DNA from: JAITWN01 sp964581365 | GTDB taxonomy: Bacteria > Pseudomonadota > Gammaproteobacteria > SZUA-140 | Direction: 5' to 3' | NCBI GenBank assembly: GCA_964581365.1 | Contig: CAZOOF010000001.1 | Span: forward strand, 62,001 to 126,000 | Length of the DNA stretch: 64,000 nt | Shown here: piece by piece, positions 1 through 12,617 of the stretch | Numbering within the stretch: the first letter of the stretch is position 1 | How the letters are laid out: every line of letters begins with the position of its first letter | The notes under the pieces: generated by a model | Seen by the model: the letters and a program-made list of their open reading frames with translations, nothing else | What the model was told of the DNA's origin: nothing | Databases searched by the model: none | Made by a program: the position numbers and the translations under genes

Positions 1-1763
1 GTCGGCCGGATACCGAGTTCGCGCAGCTGGCGCTCGTCCACCTGGGAGGGCGCTTCGGTCATCAGACAGGCGCCGGTCTGCGTCTTCGGGAACGGGATCA
101 CATCCCGGATCGAGGCCGAGCCGGTCATCAGCATCAGCAGCCGATCGAGGCCGAAGGCAATGCCGCCATGGGGTGGCGCCCCATACTGCAGGGCATGCAG
201 GAGGAAGCCGAACTTCGCTTCCGCCTCGGCGGCATCGATACCCAGCAGGCGGAACACCTCGGCCTGCAGCGCAGAATCGTGGATACGGATCGACCCGCCT
301 CCGACTTCGGTGCCGTTGAGCACCATGTCATAGGCCCGCGACAGCGCGCTACCGGGATCTGCGGCGAGCGCGGCGGGATCCCGCAGCTTCGGACTGGTGA
401 ACGGGTGATGCAGCGCCACCCAGCGGTTTTCCTGCTCGTCGCGGCCGAACATGGGGAAATCGACGACCCACAGCGGCCGCCAGCCATGCTCGACCAGGCC
501 GCGATCATGCCCCAGGCGCACCCGCAGCGCTCCCAGAGCCTCGTTGACGATCTCGGCGCGATCGGCGCCAAAGAAGATAATATCGCCGTCATTCGCGGCA
601 GTTCGACGCAAAACCTCATCAACGACAGGATCCGGAAGGAATTTCAGGATCGGCGACTGCAGCCCGTCCCTGCCGGCTGCGCGATCATTGACCTTGATGT
701 AGGCCAGGCCGCGCGCTCCGTAGACGGCGACGAATGCGGTGTAGTCGTCGATTTCCTTGCGGCTCAGCTCTCCCCCCTGAGGCAGGCAGAGCGCCGCGAC
801 ACGTCCGGCCGGATCGGCTGCCGGAGCCGCGAACACCTTGAAATCGACCTCCTTCATCAGGTCGGTAAGCTCCACCAGCTCGAGCGGAATGCGCAGATCC
901 GGGCGATCGGTGCCAAACCGCGTCATCGCCTCGGCGTAGCTCATTCGCGGGAAGGGATCGGGCAGAGCGACTTCGATGACTTCGGCGAAAAGGATTCTGA
1001 TCATCCGCTCCATCAGCAGCATCAGCTCCTCTTCATCGACGAAGGAAGCCTCGATGTCGAGCTGGGTGAACTCGGGCTGGCGATCAGCCCGCAGATCCTC
1101 ATCGCGGAAACAGCGCACGATCTGATAGTAGCGGTCCATGCCCGCCACCATGAGCAGCTGCTTGAACAGCTGCGGCGACTGCGGCAGGGCGTAGAAGCTG
1201 CCCTGGTGCGTGCGGCTCGGCACCAGGTAGTCGCGCGCTCCCTCCGGAGTCGAACGGGTAAGCACCGGCGTTTCGATCTCCATGAAGCCATGCTCGTCCA
1301 GGAAACGCCTCAGCGTGCGCGCCGCCGCATACCTCATCCGCAGGTTGCGCTGCATGTGCGGGCGGCGCAGATCCAGATAGCGATAGCGCAGCCGGACGTC
1401 CTCGCCGACCTCCGCTTCCTCATCGATGGTGAAAGGCGGAGTCAACGCGGCATTGAGAATTTCCACGGTGCCGGCAAGCACCTCGACCTGGCCGGTGGCG
1501 AGGTGGGGATTCTCGGTACCCTCGGGCCGCCTCCGTACCCGGCCGGTGATCTGCAGCACGTACTCACTGCGCACCCGCTCGGCAGTTGCGAAACTGTCCC
1601 GGGACTGGGGATCGAACACGATCTGCACCAGACCTTCACGGTCGCGCAGATCGACGAAGATCACTCCGCCATGATCACGGCGGCGATGAACCCATCCGCA
1701 AAGCTTTACCTCCCTGTCGAGCAGGGACTCGTCAATCTGACCGCAATAGTGGGTGCGCATCAT
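1..1763 (-). CDS. aspS: aspartyl-tRNA synthetase, 3' end cut by window edge
   Basis: Class II synthetase charging tRNA with aspartate in the cytoplasm. The N-terminus reads M-M-R-T-H-Y-C-G-Q followed by an anticodon-binding OB fold; near the other end the motif-3 stretch [11 protein letters not shown] is seen. Only the last few residues are missing. Two adjacent ATGs (1763 and 1760) are possible starts; no clear ribosome site precedes either. His31 (in RRRDHG) and Gly82 match residues known from the non-discriminating AspRS of Pseudomonas aeruginosa, while E. coli AspRS has Leu at the first position. With gatCAB at 41.7-44.9 kb this suggests that it also makes Asp-tRNA(Asn). It follows fmdB on the same strand. 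Confidence 0.96.
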   Translation of the reverse strand, partial: MMRTHYCGQIDESLLDREVKLCGWVHRRRDHGGVIFVDLRDREGLVQIVFDPQSRDSFATAERVRSEYVLQITGRVRRRPEGTENPHLATGQVEVLAGTVEILNAALTPPFTIDEEAEVGEDVRLRYRYLDLRRPHMQRNLRMRYAAARTLRRFLDEHGFMEIETPVLTRSTPEGARDYLVPSRTHQGSFYALPQSPQLFKQLLMVAGMDRYYQIVRCFRDEDLRADRQPEFTQLDIEASFVDEEELMLLMERMIRILFAEVIEVALPDPFPRMSYAEAMTRFGTDRPDLRIPLELVELTDLMKEVDFKVFAAPAADPAGRVAALCLPQGGELSRKEIDDYTAFVAVYGARGLAYIKVNDRAAGRDGLQSPILKFLPDPVVDEVLRRTAANDGDIIFFGADRAEIVNEALGALRVRLGHDRGLVEHGWRPLWVVDFPMFGRDEQENRWVALHHPFTSPKLRDPAALAADPGSALSRAYDMVLNGTEVGGGSIRIHDSALQAEVFRLLGIDAAEAEAKFGFLLHALQYGAPPHGGIAFGLDRLLMLMTGSASIRDVIPFPKTQTGACLMTEAPSQVDERQLRELGIRP

Positions 1764-1783
1764 TGGATATTGGTGAATTCGCT

Positions 1784-1811
1784 GAAAATAAAAGGCGGGC
1801 CGTTGCCCGCC
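1784..1811 (-). terminator. intrinsic-terminator-like hairpin in the aspS leader
   Basis: Read on the minus strand, a perfect 7-bp GC stem (GGCGGGC, loop AACG, GCCCGCC) is followed directly by TTTTATTTTC. It lies after the fmdB stop but only about 20 nt before the aspS start. It may end fmdB transcription, yet it would also sit at the very 5' end of any aspS mRNA started from the promoter candidate at 1821-1848. Confidence 0.7.
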
Positions 1812-1820
1812 GGGTTGCTC

Positions 1821-1848
1821 ATTCTAGCATCATTGCCGGACGGCCAAA
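1821..1848 (-). promoter_or_regulatory. candidate aspS promoter with extended -10
   Basis: On the minus strand TAGAAT is preceded by TGC, an extended -10 element. A weak -35 (TTTGGC or TTGGCC) lies 16 or 15 bp upstream. Transcription would start near 1814, so the mRNA would begin with the hairpin at 1794-1811. This is inferred from consensus matching only. Confidence 0.4.
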
Positions 1849-1881
1849 GCGCCGGGAACGACACCGCGGTGAACCGGAGCC

Positions 1882-2154
1882 TCAGTCGCAGCTCCCGCAG
1901 GCGCCGGTACCACAGGCAGCAGCGGGTTTGGAACCGGCATCCGAGCCGCCACCTGCCTCCGACTTCTTGCTCTTGTCACGGAAGTCGGTCACGTACCAGC
2001 CGCTCCCCTTGAGCACGAACCCGCCCGCCGATACCAGCTTGCGCAGCTCGGGACGGCCACACTCCGGACAATCTACCAACGGTGCGTCACTGAGCTTCTG
2101 CAGCTGCTCGAGCTCGTGACCACAGGATTGACAGGCATATTCATAGATCGGCAT
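1882..2154 (-). CDS. FmdB-family zinc-ribbon protein
   Basis: 90-residue regulatory-type zinc-ribbon protein. The N-terminus MPIYEYACQSC is typical of the FmdB/CxxC family, with two zinc-binding pairs at C8/C11 and C29/C32. The C-terminal tail is Gly/Ala/Cys-rich (CGTGACGSC), which is also common in this family. A GGGAGA ribosome site precedes the ATG. It lies upstream of aspS on the same strand, a pairing found in other gammaproteobacteria. The precise role is unknown; family members have been linked to formamidase or acetamidase regulation, but that is not implied here. Confidence 0.88.
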   Translation of the reverse strand: MPIYEYACQSCGHELEQLQKLSDAPLVDCPECGRPELRKLVSAGGFVLKGSGWYVTDFRDKSKKSEAGGGSDAGSKPAAACGTGACGSCD

Positions 2155-2278
2155 TTCATTCTCCCGGGAAAACCACTTACAATCCCACTAGCTGGGGATT
2201 ATCCCAGAAAATTCAAAGCCCCCATAGATCCCGGAGCGGAAACCGGCCGCCCAGCATCCAAGGGGCCTGGATGCACGG

Positions 2279-2944
2279 ATGACCATGCGCCCCCCCTTCG
2301 CCCTCCTTTTGCTGATCCTTGCCACCGCCGCCCTGATCACGCTGATCCAGGTCGGGGCACTGACCATAGCCTTCGGCAAGCTCGGCCTTTCCAGCGAATC
2401 GGCACTGCTGCTCCTGCTGACATCGCTGCTCGGGAGCGCGGTCAACCTGCCGCTGTTCTCGATCCGGGCCCAGGCCGGCTCGCTGGAGGCGGCCCCGGAA
2501 GCCCTGCGCCCGCTGCTGGAAGAAGCCATGCGCCAGTTCAAGGGCCGCACTACCATCGCCGTCAATGTGGGCGGCGGCCTGGTGCCGGTCTGCCTTTCAG
2601 CGTATCTGATGCACCATAACCCCATCCCTGTCTTCGACGTGGCGGTCGCGGTCACCATCGTGGCGCTGATCTGTTATCGCTTCAGCCGTCCGGTCCCCGG
2701 GCTGGGGATCGGCATGCCGATGTTCGTTGCCCCGGTTGCCGCCGCCCTCGTCGCCCTGATGCTGAACCAGGAGGCGAGCGCGCCACTGGCCTACATCTGT
2801 GGCACCCTGGGAGTGCTCATCGGCGCCGACCTGATGCGCACCAACGATATCCGCCGGATGGGCGTTCCCGTTGCTTCGATCGGCGGCGCAGGGACTTTCG
2901 ATGGCATTTTTCTGACCGGCCTGGTGGCCGTTCTGCTCGCCTGA
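2279..2944 (+). CDS. DUF1614 family membrane protein
   Basis: 221 residues, almost entirely hydrophobic, with several predicted membrane helices from residue 5 onward. The C-terminal sequence SIGGAGTFDGIFLTG is the signature I associate with DUF1614 proteins. Function is unknown. It is divergent from fmdB and ends about 90 bp before acnA on the same strand, but acnA appears to have its own promoter. The start MTM could be either of two in-frame ATGs. Confidence 0.75.
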   Translation: MTMRPPFALLLLILATAALITLIQVGALTIAFGKLGLSSESALLLLLTSLLGSAVNLPLFSIRAQAGSLEAAPEALRPLLEEAMRQFKGRTTIAVNVGGGLVPVCLSAYLMHHNPIPVFDVAVAVTIVALICYRFSRPVPGLGIGMPMFVAPVAAALVALMLNQEASAPLAYICGTLGVLIGADLMRTNDIRRMGVPVASIGGAGTFDGIFLTGLVAVLLA

Positions 2945-2978
2945 GCGCCTCCCGGGGAGACAGAGCCCGGCTCCGCGT

Positions 2979-2984
2979 TATAAT
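2979..2984 (+). promoter_or_regulatory. candidate -10 box for acnA
   Basis: A perfect TATAAT lies 48 bp before the acnA start in a GC-rich gap. The sequence 17 bp upstream is not a convincing -35 element, so the call rests on the -10 box and its position. Confidence 0.35.
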
Positions 2985-3032
2985 TTCACAACTGTCCGCG
3001 CAGAGCGGCCCCACAGCAACAAAGACGAATAC

Positions 3033-5822
<2,790 letters not shown>

Positions 5823-5837
5823 CGTTCATCCACGCGT

Positions 5838-5870
5838 CCATTGTCCGCCCCCCCGGCGGACAATGGTTTT
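5838..5870 (+). terminator. intrinsic terminator of acnA
   Basis: Perfect 12-bp stem CCATTGTCCGCC / GGCGGACAATGG with a five-C loop, followed by TTTT. It begins 15 nt after the aconitase stop codon. Confidence 0.9.
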
Positions 5871-5983
5871 CCATTTCCTACCGAGAGCGACCGGACAGAC
5901 GGGTTTTCGGACTGCCGACCGGGTGCTATCCTGTCGGCTCCCCGCCCCGGGGCCACCACAACGAACGACAAGGGGGAGAACCA

Positions 5984-6277
5984 GTGGCGATCAGCGTCGA
6001 ATACATCGAATTCCGGGAAACTCCGCGCCAGGATCTGTCGGCGCAGGTGAATTGCGTCGTGATCCGTTCGGGCATGCGTCACGAGGGCGTCGCCGTGGAT
6101 CTGACTGCGCGCGGGCTGGGACTGCTGCTCTCGTGTCCGCTGGCTCTGAACGAGACTATCGAAATCGAAGGACTGGAGACCGGCCCCCGTCGCGGCCGCG
6201 TGCGCTGGATCCGCTCGATGCGGAACGGATACCGGATCGGACTGGTTTTCGACGCGGAAGCCGAAGCGGCCGCCTGA
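5984..6277 (+). CDS. small PilZ-domain protein
   Basis: 97-residue stand-alone PilZ-like domain, probably a cyclic-di-GMP receptor. The RxxxR motif is R11-E-T-P-R15, and the second motif is D39-L-T-A-R-G44, with Thr where Ser is usual. The start is GTG with GGGGGAG upstream. A possible extended -10 (TGCTATCCT, 5924-5932) precedes it, and the acnA terminator separates it from aconitase. No flagellar, pilus or cyclase gene is adjacent, so its target is unknown. The call rests on motif pattern and length. Confidence 0.72.
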   Translation: MAISVEYIEFRETPRQDLSAQVNCVVIRSGMRHEGVAVDLTARGLGLLLSCPLALNETIEIEGLETGPRRGRVRWIRSMRNGYRIGLVFDAEAEAAA

Positions 6278-6287
6278 GCCTCGACGC

Positions 6288-7508
6288 TCAGCGCAACTCC
6301 AGCCCCAGCTCCCGCTCTTCGGGCGGGAGCAGCAGGCGCTCCCGGCTCAGGGAAACGGAGATTCGCTCTCCGGGCAGGCGATCCCACAGCAGCGCACGCA
6401 CCCCGGACACGCTGTCAACAGCGCTCCCGTCAATCGCAAGCAACCGGTCTCCACGCCGGATTCCCGCTTCCTCGCAGGCACTGTCGGCGACACAGGATCG
6501 CACCTTCACGCCGTTTTCATCATCATCGAGGAACGCTCCCATCCGGCCCGCAGGGGGCAGCGCGCGCTCCTGAGGCAGCAGAAGATAGTCTGCCAGCCCG
6601 GGAGTGATCGGGCCGGCCCACCCGACCAGCACCACTGCGCCCCGCAAACCAAGCTGGCGCTCCACCCGGCGGGGAACCCCGCTGCGGAACGCGACGTGGC
6701 CGCTGCCGGCAAGGATCACCAGACGATGGTCAGCGTGCTCCCGCAGGTAATCCGCTGCACGCTGCGCCATGGCTTCGTCCCACAGCAGCTGGATATCCAC
6801 AAACCGCTCGAAGTCATCGACACCGCCCTTGCCATGCGCGTGCATATGGTAGATCCGCCGCATGCGCTTTTCATATTCCCGGTCGGCAGGCTCGAGGCGG
6901 ACCGGCAATGCCGCCCTCTCCGCGGCGGTGAGCTCCTCGAACCCGCGCTCCCGCACCGCGTCGACCAGCTCGGCGGGCACGCTCAGGGCGATCAATGGCA
7001 GCCGGTGCTTCCGCGCGTAGCGCACGATGGGCGCATACAGCCGGTAATCGTAGCCCCAGCGCATGAAATACTGCGCCGAGACCAGCAGCTGGCGCTCATC
7101 GATTTCCCCGGCGATATAGGCATCGAGCTGCGGCTGGAACGGAGTCTGGAAGAACTCCACTCCGATCGCCAGCCGGGGGTCCTCCTCATGCAGATAACGG
7201 ATGATTTCCAGCTGAGCGAGGTGATGGGAGTACTGGTCGTGGGTTTCCCCAATGAAAATGAGTCTTTCCTTACCCAGCGCAGGCAGGGTCTCCGCCAGAG
7301 TAGGCACGCTGGCAAGGGCCAGCGCCGGCGTGGCAATCACCGGGAGGCCGGCCTCATGCTCCAGGGATGGTCTTTCCATGAGAGGCGGTGGCCCGGAATG
7401 AAGGGCATTGCGGGAGCCGGAACTGGCGCAGGCAGACATCACGATCGTGATTGCCGCGAGGAGGATCAGAGGGCCGGCTGGCTGCCGGCGAAACCCGGCT
7501 TTGCGCAT
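6288..7508 (-). CDS. ChaN-type lipoprotein with C-terminal PDZ domain
   Basis: About 406 residues. A signal sequence with lipobox (VMSAC, Cys27) predicts a lipoprotein. The ChaN/haem-binding-uptake domain runs from about 75 to 310 and contains IFIGETHDQYSHH near residue 87. A PDZ-like segment (about 332-385; ACEEAGIRRGDRLLAIDG) closes the protein. Family members bind haem or act in iron handling, but no uptake system is adjacent. A GTG start at 7544 would add 12 residues; 7508 puts the signal peptide at the true N-terminus. It converges with the PilZ gene (10 bp between stops). Confidence 0.82.
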   Translation of the reverse strand: MRKAGFRRQPAGPLILLAAITIVMSACASSGSRNALHSGPPPLMERPSLEHEAGLPVIATPALALASVPTLAETLPALGKERLIFIGETHDQYSHHLAQLEIIRYLHEEDPRLAIGVEFFQTPFQPQLDAYIAGEIDERQLLVSAQYFMRWGYDYRLYAPIVRYARKHRLPLIALSVPAELVDAVRERGFEELTAAERAALPVRLEPADREYEKRMRRIYHMHAHGKGGVDDFERFVDIQLLWDEAMAQRAADYLREHADHRLVILAGSGHVAFRSGVPRRVERQLGLRGAVVLVGWAGPITPGLADYLLLPQERALPPAGRMGAFLDDDENGVKVRSCVADSACEEAGIRRGDRLLAIDGSAVDSVSGVRALLWDRLPGERISVSLSRERLLLPPEERELGLELR

Positions 7509-7731
7509 GACGCCCAGTGTAGCACCCGCCTCCGTCTGACTCACACTTCCATAACCTGCAGATCAGATGAGGAAAAACTGCCACCCGCTCAGAGGCATCC
7601 GACCGTTCTTCTGTTTCTCCCCCGGTTTGTGGTAGCGTATGCGCATGATTTCGCTAGCTATTGATCTCGCCTCCCGGCGGCGCGCCCGGCCGTGAACCCC
7701 GCGCCACGTCTTAGCGCACAGCGCTGTACGG
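7509..7731 (+). other. intergenic leader region upstream of the TerC-family gene
   Basis: Divergent gap between the ChaN-type and TerC-type genes. Besides the terminator at 7732-7770 it contains TAGCG/CGCTA pairing around 7636-7659, GGCGC/GCGCC pairing around 7679-7704 and the palindrome ACAGCGCTGT near 7718-7727. No ORF of coding character and no clear promoter was found. The conserved core of the manganese yybP-ykoY riboswitch, often found before TerC genes, was not recognised. Confidence 0.4.
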
Positions 7732-7770
7732 AATGCCCCCTTCGCCTGCAGCTCCGGGCGGCATTTTTTT
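7732..7770 (+). terminator. intrinsic terminator 54 bp upstream of the TerC-family gene
   Basis: AATGCC-CCC pairs with GGG-c-GGCATT (one bulged C, 15-nt loop) and runs into seven consecutive T. No plus-strand gene ends nearby: the gene to the left is transcribed away. The terminator must therefore act on RNA started inside the gap, either a leader/attenuator of the downstream gene or a small RNA. Confidence 0.65.
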
Positions 7771-7823
7771 GAGCCTCCTGTCGAACGAACCGACACCCCG
7801 CGGTATCTGAGGATTCCTGACAC

Positions 7824-9380
7824 ATGGAATGGATAATGGATCCCAGCGCCTGGCTGGGTTTGGCGACGCTGATCGTGCTCGAGATCGTGCTCGGCATCGA
7901 CAATCTGGTGTTCATCGCCATCCTGGCGGACAAGCTGCCACCTCACCAGCGCCAGCGGGCCCGCATCATTGGCCTCACGCTCGCCATGTTCATGCGGCTC
8001 GCGCTGCTCGCCTCGATCGCCTGGGTAGTCACGCTCACCAATCCGCTGTTTTCGATCGCGGCAGTCGACTTCTCCGGGCGAGACCTGATCCTGCTATCCG
8101 GCGGCCTGTTCCTTATCTTCAAGGCTACGATGGAACTGCATACCCGCCTCGAAGGCAAGGGACATCAGACCGAAGGCCGGATACACCATGCGGTGTTCTG
8201 GCAGGTCATCGTTCAGATCGTGGTCCTCGATGCGGTCTTTTCGCTGGATTCGGTGATCACCGCGGTGGGCATGGTCGACGAACTGGCGGTGATGATGATC
8301 GCCGTCGTCATCGCGATGGTGGTCATGATGCTGGCGGCGAAGTCACTGATGAGCTTCGTGTCACGCCACCCGACGGTGGTTGTGCTGTGCCTCGGCTTCC
8401 TGATGATGATCGGCTTTTCGCTGGTGGTGGAAGGCTTCGGCTTCCATATTCCGAAAGGCTACCTGTACGCCGCGATCGCCTTCTCGGTGATGATCGAAGC
8501 CTTCAACCAGATCGCGCGCCGCAATCGTGAACGTCTGGTGGTGACCGATCTGCGCGAACGGGCCGCGAATGCCGTTCTGGCCCTGCTCGGCGGGGCGCGC
8601 CGGGATTCGGGCTTTGGCGAAACCGTGGACGCCATCGCCGAATATTCGGCCGCCCGTGAACTTTTTGCCCCGGAACAGAAGCAGATGATCGAAGGCGTGC
8701 TGGCGCTCGACAAGCGCCCGGCCCGTTCGATCATGACGCCGCGCATCGATGTCGAATGGCTCGATCTGGACCTTCCGGCCGAGGAACTCAAGCAGCGCAT
8801 CGAAGGCATGCCCCATTCGCGTGTCCCGCTCGCGCGTGGCAACCTGGATAACTTCATCGGCGTGTCCTTGACCAAGGAACTGCTGCGCGACCTGCTGGTC
8901 AACGGCCGCATCGATCCCGAGCGTTCGGCCCAGCAGCCGCTGGTGGTCCATACCAGCGTCAGCGTGCTGCGTCTGATGGAACAGTTGCGCAAGTCACCGC
9001 TGCAACTCGCGGTGGTCATGGATGAGTACGGCTCGCTGGAAGGAATCGTGACGCCGACCGACATCTTCGAGGCCATCGCCGGCGAGTTCGCGGAGGCGGG
9101 AGACGAGCCCTCCCATGCCGAGCGGACCGAAGACGGCAGCTGGCTGGCCGATGGATCGATCGAAATCCGCCGGATTTCTCAACTCATCGGCGCCGACCTG
9201 GTCGACCGTGCCGATCACTACTCCACGCTCGCCGGCTATATTCTTTGGCAGCTCGGTCATCTGCCAAAGACAGGAGACACCCTCGAGGCCAACGGCTTCG
9301 TATTCGAGGTCGTGGGAATGGAAGACCGGACCATCACCAAGGTGCGCATTACGCCCCCGCCGCCGGAGGAGTCTCTGTAG
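7824..9380 (+). CDS. TerC-family membrane protein with CBS and CorC/HlyC domains
   Basis: 518 residues. The N-terminal TerC region (about 1-235) has multiple membrane helices and the acidic motifs [13 protein letters not shown] and [12 protein letters not shown], likely metal-binding. A CBS pair (about 295-415; [30 protein letters not shown]) and a transporter-associated CorC_HlyC domain (about 430-510) follow. The layout matches YegH/YoaE of E. coli. TerC relatives export or handle manganese and other metals. The leader carries an intrinsic terminator, hinting at RNA-level control. Confidence 0.9.
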   Translation: MEWIMDPSAWLGLATLIVLEIVLGIDNLVFIAILADKLPPHQRQRARIIGLTLAMFMRLALLASIAWVVTLTNPLFSIAAVDFSGRDLILLSGGLFLIFKATMELHTRLEGKGHQTEGRIHHAVFWQVIVQIVVLDAVFSLDSVITAVGMVDELAVMMIAVVIAMVVMMLAAKSLMSFVSRHPTVVVLCLGFLMMIGFSLVVEGFGFHIPKGYLYAAIAFSVMIEAFNQIARRNRERLVVTDLRERAANAVLALLGGARRDSGFGETVDAIAEYSAARELFAPEQKQMIEGVLALDKRPARSIMTPRIDVEWLDLDLPAEELKQRIEGMPHSRVPLARGNLDNFIGVSLTKELLRDLLVNGRIDPERSAQQPLVVHTSVSVLRLMEQLRKSPLQLAVVMDEYGSLEGIVTPTDIFEAIAGEFAEAGDEPSHAERTEDGSWLADGSIEIRRISQLIGADLVDRADHYSTLAGYILWQLGHLPKTGDTLEANGFVFEVVGMEDRTITKVRITPPPPEESL

Positions 9381-9407
9381 TCGCGGGATATTGACGCGGC
9401 CTGAAAC

Positions 9408-9776
9408 CTAGGGACCGCCGCGCAGCAGCATCAGAATCGCTCGCACGCTGATGTACGCGACCAGCAGGGTCAGGAGCGAGGTCAGCAGAACTGCGAAATG
9501 CAGTCCCAGGCGCCTGAGCCTGATGCGCAAGCGCATCAGCAGGCCGGCACCAGGCTCGATTACCGGTGGCGCGCGGGAAAAGCCGTAAGCGCTCATCAGC
9601 AGGCAGATCGCCCACATCAGTACCGCGAGCGCCACCAGCACCAGGCGCGCGCCCTCCGCTCCCGGCCTGCCGAAGGCCGCGATCGGCACCGCGAGCGCGG
9701 CCAGCGCGCACAAGGTCCACAACAGGATCCGGTAGCGCCACAAACGGCGCCCCACTCGGTGAAACCGCTCGAGCAT
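9408..9776 (-). CDS. small membrane protein of unknown function
   Basis: 122 residues with three likely membrane helices (about 17-37, 43-64 and 88-112) and Arg-rich cytoplasmic segments. I do not recognise the family. It starts 37 bp after the clpB stop on the same strand and may be co-transcribed with it. A longer ORF in another frame over the same DNA lacks the hydrophobic pattern and was discarded. Confidence 0.6.
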   Translation of the reverse strand: MLERFHRVGRRLWRYRILLWTLCALAALAVPIAAFGRPGAEGARLVLVALAVLMWAICLLMSAYGFSRAPPVIEPGAGLLMRLRIRLRRLGLHFAVLLTSLLTLLVAYISVRAILMLLRGGP

Positions 9777-9813
9777 CAGCCCTGCGCCCGCTGGCCGGAG
9801 CGCCCATCAGGAC

Positions 9814-12414
9814 TCATCGAGCTGCTGCCCGTCCCGCGGTCCACGCGAAGCTCAACCCATCCTCGCCTGCATCGACCTCGATGACGTCGCCTTCGCCATA
9901 TTCGCCGGCCAGGATGCGCTGGGCCAGAGGATTTTCCAGCCGCTGCTGCACCGCGCGGCGCAGGGGGCGCGCACCATAGACCGGATCGAAACCGGCTTCA
10001 CCGAGCAGATCGAGCGCGGCATCGGTAAGGCGAAGATCCATACCGCGCTCCTGCAAGCGACCGCGCAGATGAGCGATCTGGATATCCGTGATCGCGCGGA
10101 TCTGGTCGCGGCTGAGCGGACGGAACACTACCACCTCGTCGATGCGATTGATGAATTCCGGACGGAAATGCTGCCCCACGATCTCCAGCACCGCATTCTT
10201 CATCTCGGCGTAGCGCTCCTCGCCAGCAAGCTCCTGGATGAGCTGTGAACCGAGGTTCGAGGTCATCACGACCACGGTGTTCCGGAAATCGACGGTGCGC
10301 CCCTGACCATCGGTCAGGCGGCCATCATCGAGGATCTGAAGCAGTACGTTGAACACGTCCGGGTGAGCCTTTTCAATCTCGTCGAGCAGGACCACCGAAT
10401 AGGGCCGCCGCCGCACCGCCTCGGTCAGATAGCCACCCTCCTCGTAACCGACATACCCGGGCGGCGCGCCAATGAGACGGGCAACCGAATGCTTCTCCAT
10501 GAATTCGGACATGTCGATCCGCACCATGGCCTCTTCAGTATCGAAAAGGAAGGCGGCAAGCGCTTTACACAGCTCGGTCTTGCCGACGCCGGTCGGACCG
10601 AGGAACAGGAATGAACCGTTCGGTCGATTCGGGTCGGCAAGACCGGCCCGCGCGCGGCGGATCGCATCGGAAACCGCCCGGATAGCCTCGTCCTGGCCGA
10701 TGACCCGCCGGTGCAGAAGCTCTTCCATCTGAAGCAGCTTATCGCGCTCACCTTCGAGCATCTTCGAGACCGGAATCCCGGTCCACTTCGACACCACTTC
10801 GGCGATCTCTTCGTCAGTAACCCGGTTGCGCAGGAGCTGCATGCCCTTGTCATCCCCGGTGACCGAAGCCTGTGCCAGGCGCTTCTCCAGCTCTGGAATG
10901 CGACCGTACTGCAACTCGGACATGCGCGCCAGGTTCCCGGCACGGCGCGCCGTCTCCAACTCCATCCGCGCCTGATCGAGCTCCTCCTTGATATGGTGTG
11001 CTCCCTGCAACACAGCCTTTTCGCGCTTCCAGATCTCTTCGAGGTCGGCGAACTCGCGCTCCAGACGACCGATTTCCGCTTCCAGCGTTTCCAGCCGCCG
11101 CCGCGATGCCTCGTCTTCCTCCTTGCGCAAGGCTTCGCGCTCGATCTTCAGCTGGATGATTCGCCGCTCGAGGCGATCCATCTCCTCCGGCTTGGAATCG
11201 ATTTCGATGCGAATGCGCGCAGCGGCCTCGTCCACCAGGTCGATCGCCTTGTCGGGCAGATTACGATCAGTGATATAGCGGTGAGAGAGAGTCGCGGCCG
11301 CGACGATCGCCGGATCGGTGATATCGACGCCGTGATGGACTTCATACTTCTCTTTCAGCCCGCGCAGAATGGCAATCGTGTCTTCCACGCTAGGTTCGTT
11401 GACCAGCACTTTCTGGAATCGACGCTCGAGCGCCGCGTCCTTCTCGATATACTGACGATACTCATCGAGCGTTGTCGCGCCGATGCAGTGCAGCTCGCCC
11501 CGAGCCAGCGCCGGCTTGAGCATGTTGCCGGCATCGATCGCGCCCTCTGCCTTGCCCGCACCGACGATGGTATGCAGCTCATCGATGAACAGGATGATGC
11601 GACCCTCCTGCTTCGCCAGATCATTGAGCACTGCCTTGAGGCGCTCTTCGAAATCGCCGCGAAACTTGGCGCCGGCAAGCAGCGCACCCATGTCGAGCGA
11701 CAGCAGGCGCCGCCCCTTCAGAGCCTCGGGAACCTCGCCGTTGACGATGCGCTGAGCCAGACCCTCGACGATGGCGGTCTTGCCTACCCCCGGCTCCCCG
11801 ATCAGCACCGGGTTGTTCTTGGTACGGCGCTGCAGTACCTGGATCGCCCGCCGGATTTCGTCGTCGCGACCGATCACCGGGTCGATCTTGCCTTGTTCCG
11901 CCCGCTGGGTGAGATCGATGGTGTACTTCTCCAGCGCCTGGCGCTGCTCCTCGGCGCCTGGGTCTTCGATGCGGCTGCCGCCGCGCATGCGCGCGATCGC
12001 CTGCTCGATCATCCCCTTGCTGGCGCCGTTGCGCCGCATGAGCTCACCCAGCACGCCGCGATCCTCGAGCGCCGCGAGCGCAAACCACTCGGATGAGATG
12101 TAACTGTCCTTATGCTGTTGAGCCAGCTTGTCGGTGATATTGAGCAGGCGGGCGAGATCGTTCGACAGGAGCACTTCGCCGGCCTGACCCTCGACTTTCG
12201 CCAGCCGGTCCAGGGCCTCACCGAGCTGCGATCGGAGCCCGTTGACGTCGACCTCTGCCTGGCTCAGCAACGGACGCAGCGATCCCCCTTCCTGATCGAG
12301 CAGCGCGATCATGAGATGAATCGGCTCGATGAACTGGTGATCGCGGCCCACCGCCAGCGACTGGGCGTCAGCGATACCCATCTGGAATTTGGTTGTCAGT
12401 CTGTCCATGCGCAT
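9814..12414 (-). CDS. clpB: ATP-dependent disaggregase ClpB
   Basis: 866-residue Hsp100 chaperone that extracts polypeptides from aggregates with DnaK. The N domain begins [11 protein letters not shown]; first ATPase with [13 protein letters not shown] near 206 and ILFIDELH; a long charged coiled-coil middle domain; second ATPase with [12 protein letters not shown] near 606 and VVLLDEIEK. The ATG at 12414 has AGGGAG seven bases upstream and matches the E. coli N-terminus, so the longer frame back to 12543 is not used. A heat-shock promoter is expected, but none could be seen with confidence. Confidence 0.97.
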   Translation of the reverse strand: MRMDRLTTKFQMGIADAQSLAVGRDHQFIEPIHLMIALLDQEGGSLRPLLSQAEVDVNGLRSQLGEALDRLAKVEGQAGEVLLSNDLARLLNITDKLAQQHKDSYISSEWFALAALEDRGVLGELMRRNGASKGMIEQAIARMRGGSRIEDPGAEEQRQALEKYTIDLTQRAEQGKIDPVIGRDDEIRRAIQVLQRRTKNNPVLIGEPGVGKTAIVEGLAQRIVNGEVPEALKGRRLLSLDMGALLAGAKFRGDFEERLKAVLNDLAKQEGRIILFIDELHTIVGAGKAEGAIDAGNMLKPALARGELHCIGATTLDEYRQYIEKDAALERRFQKVLVNEPSVEDTIAILRGLKEKYEVHHGVDITDPAIVAAATLSHRYITDRNLPDKAIDLVDEAAARIRIEIDSKPEEMDRLERRIIQLKIEREALRKEEDEASRRRLETLEAEIGRLEREFADLEEIWKREKAVLQGAHHIKEELDQARMELETARRAGNLARMSELQYGRIPELEKRLAQASVTGDDKGMQLLRNRVTDEEIAEVVSKWTGIPVSKMLEGERDKLLQMEELLHRRVIGQDEAIRAVSDAIRRARAGLADPNRPNGSFLFLGPTGVGKTELCKALAAFLFDTEEAMVRIDMSEFMEKHSVARLIGAPPGYVGYEEGGYLTEAVRRRPYSVVLLDEIEKAHPDVFNVLLQILDDGRLTDGQGRTVDFRNTVVVMTSNLGSQLIQELAGEERYAEMKNAVLEIVGQHFRPEFINRIDEVVVFRPLSRDQIRAITDIQIAHLRGRLQERGMDLRLTDAALDLLGEAGFDPVYGARPLRRAVQQRLENPLAQRILAGEYGEGDVIEVDAGEDGLSFAWTAGRAAAR

Positions 12415-12578
12415 CGCTGCACTCCCTTCTGAACGGATAGCGGAATATGTGTCCGGCCGCCGGCGTTCCGTGCAGATCCCGCATGGAGCGGCAGCCGACC
12501 GTAATGGTTTTACAGACAATAAGGCCTCTGGCATCGGATTCAACAGCCCCCGCGGGGACGGGCGCCGGCCGACAGAGG

Positions 12579-12584
12579 TATAAT
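12579..12584 (+). promoter_or_regulatory. candidate -10 box for nadC
   Basis: Perfect TATAAT 34 bp before the proposed GTG start, in the divergent clpB/nadC gap. No good -35 element is visible at the expected distance. Confidence 0.3.
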
Positions 12585-12617
12585 CCGAGTCCGGATACTG
12601 ATATCAGCGAGGATGCC

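Noticed and set aside
168..2012. 614-codon plus-strand open frame antisense to aspS
   Set aside because: Shadow of aspS in GC-rich DNA; no domain recognised, and the minus-strand protein is unmistakable.
7509..7823. Known manganese riboswitch (yybP-ykoY) before the TerC gene
   Set aside because: The conserved GGGGAG and CAACA-type core motifs were not found on the plus strand; only the terminator and general pairing are supported.
12415..12617. Heat-shock (sigma-32) promoter for clpB
   Set aside because: Only weak partial matches to CTTGAA and CCCCAT elements at plausible spacing; not enough to call.
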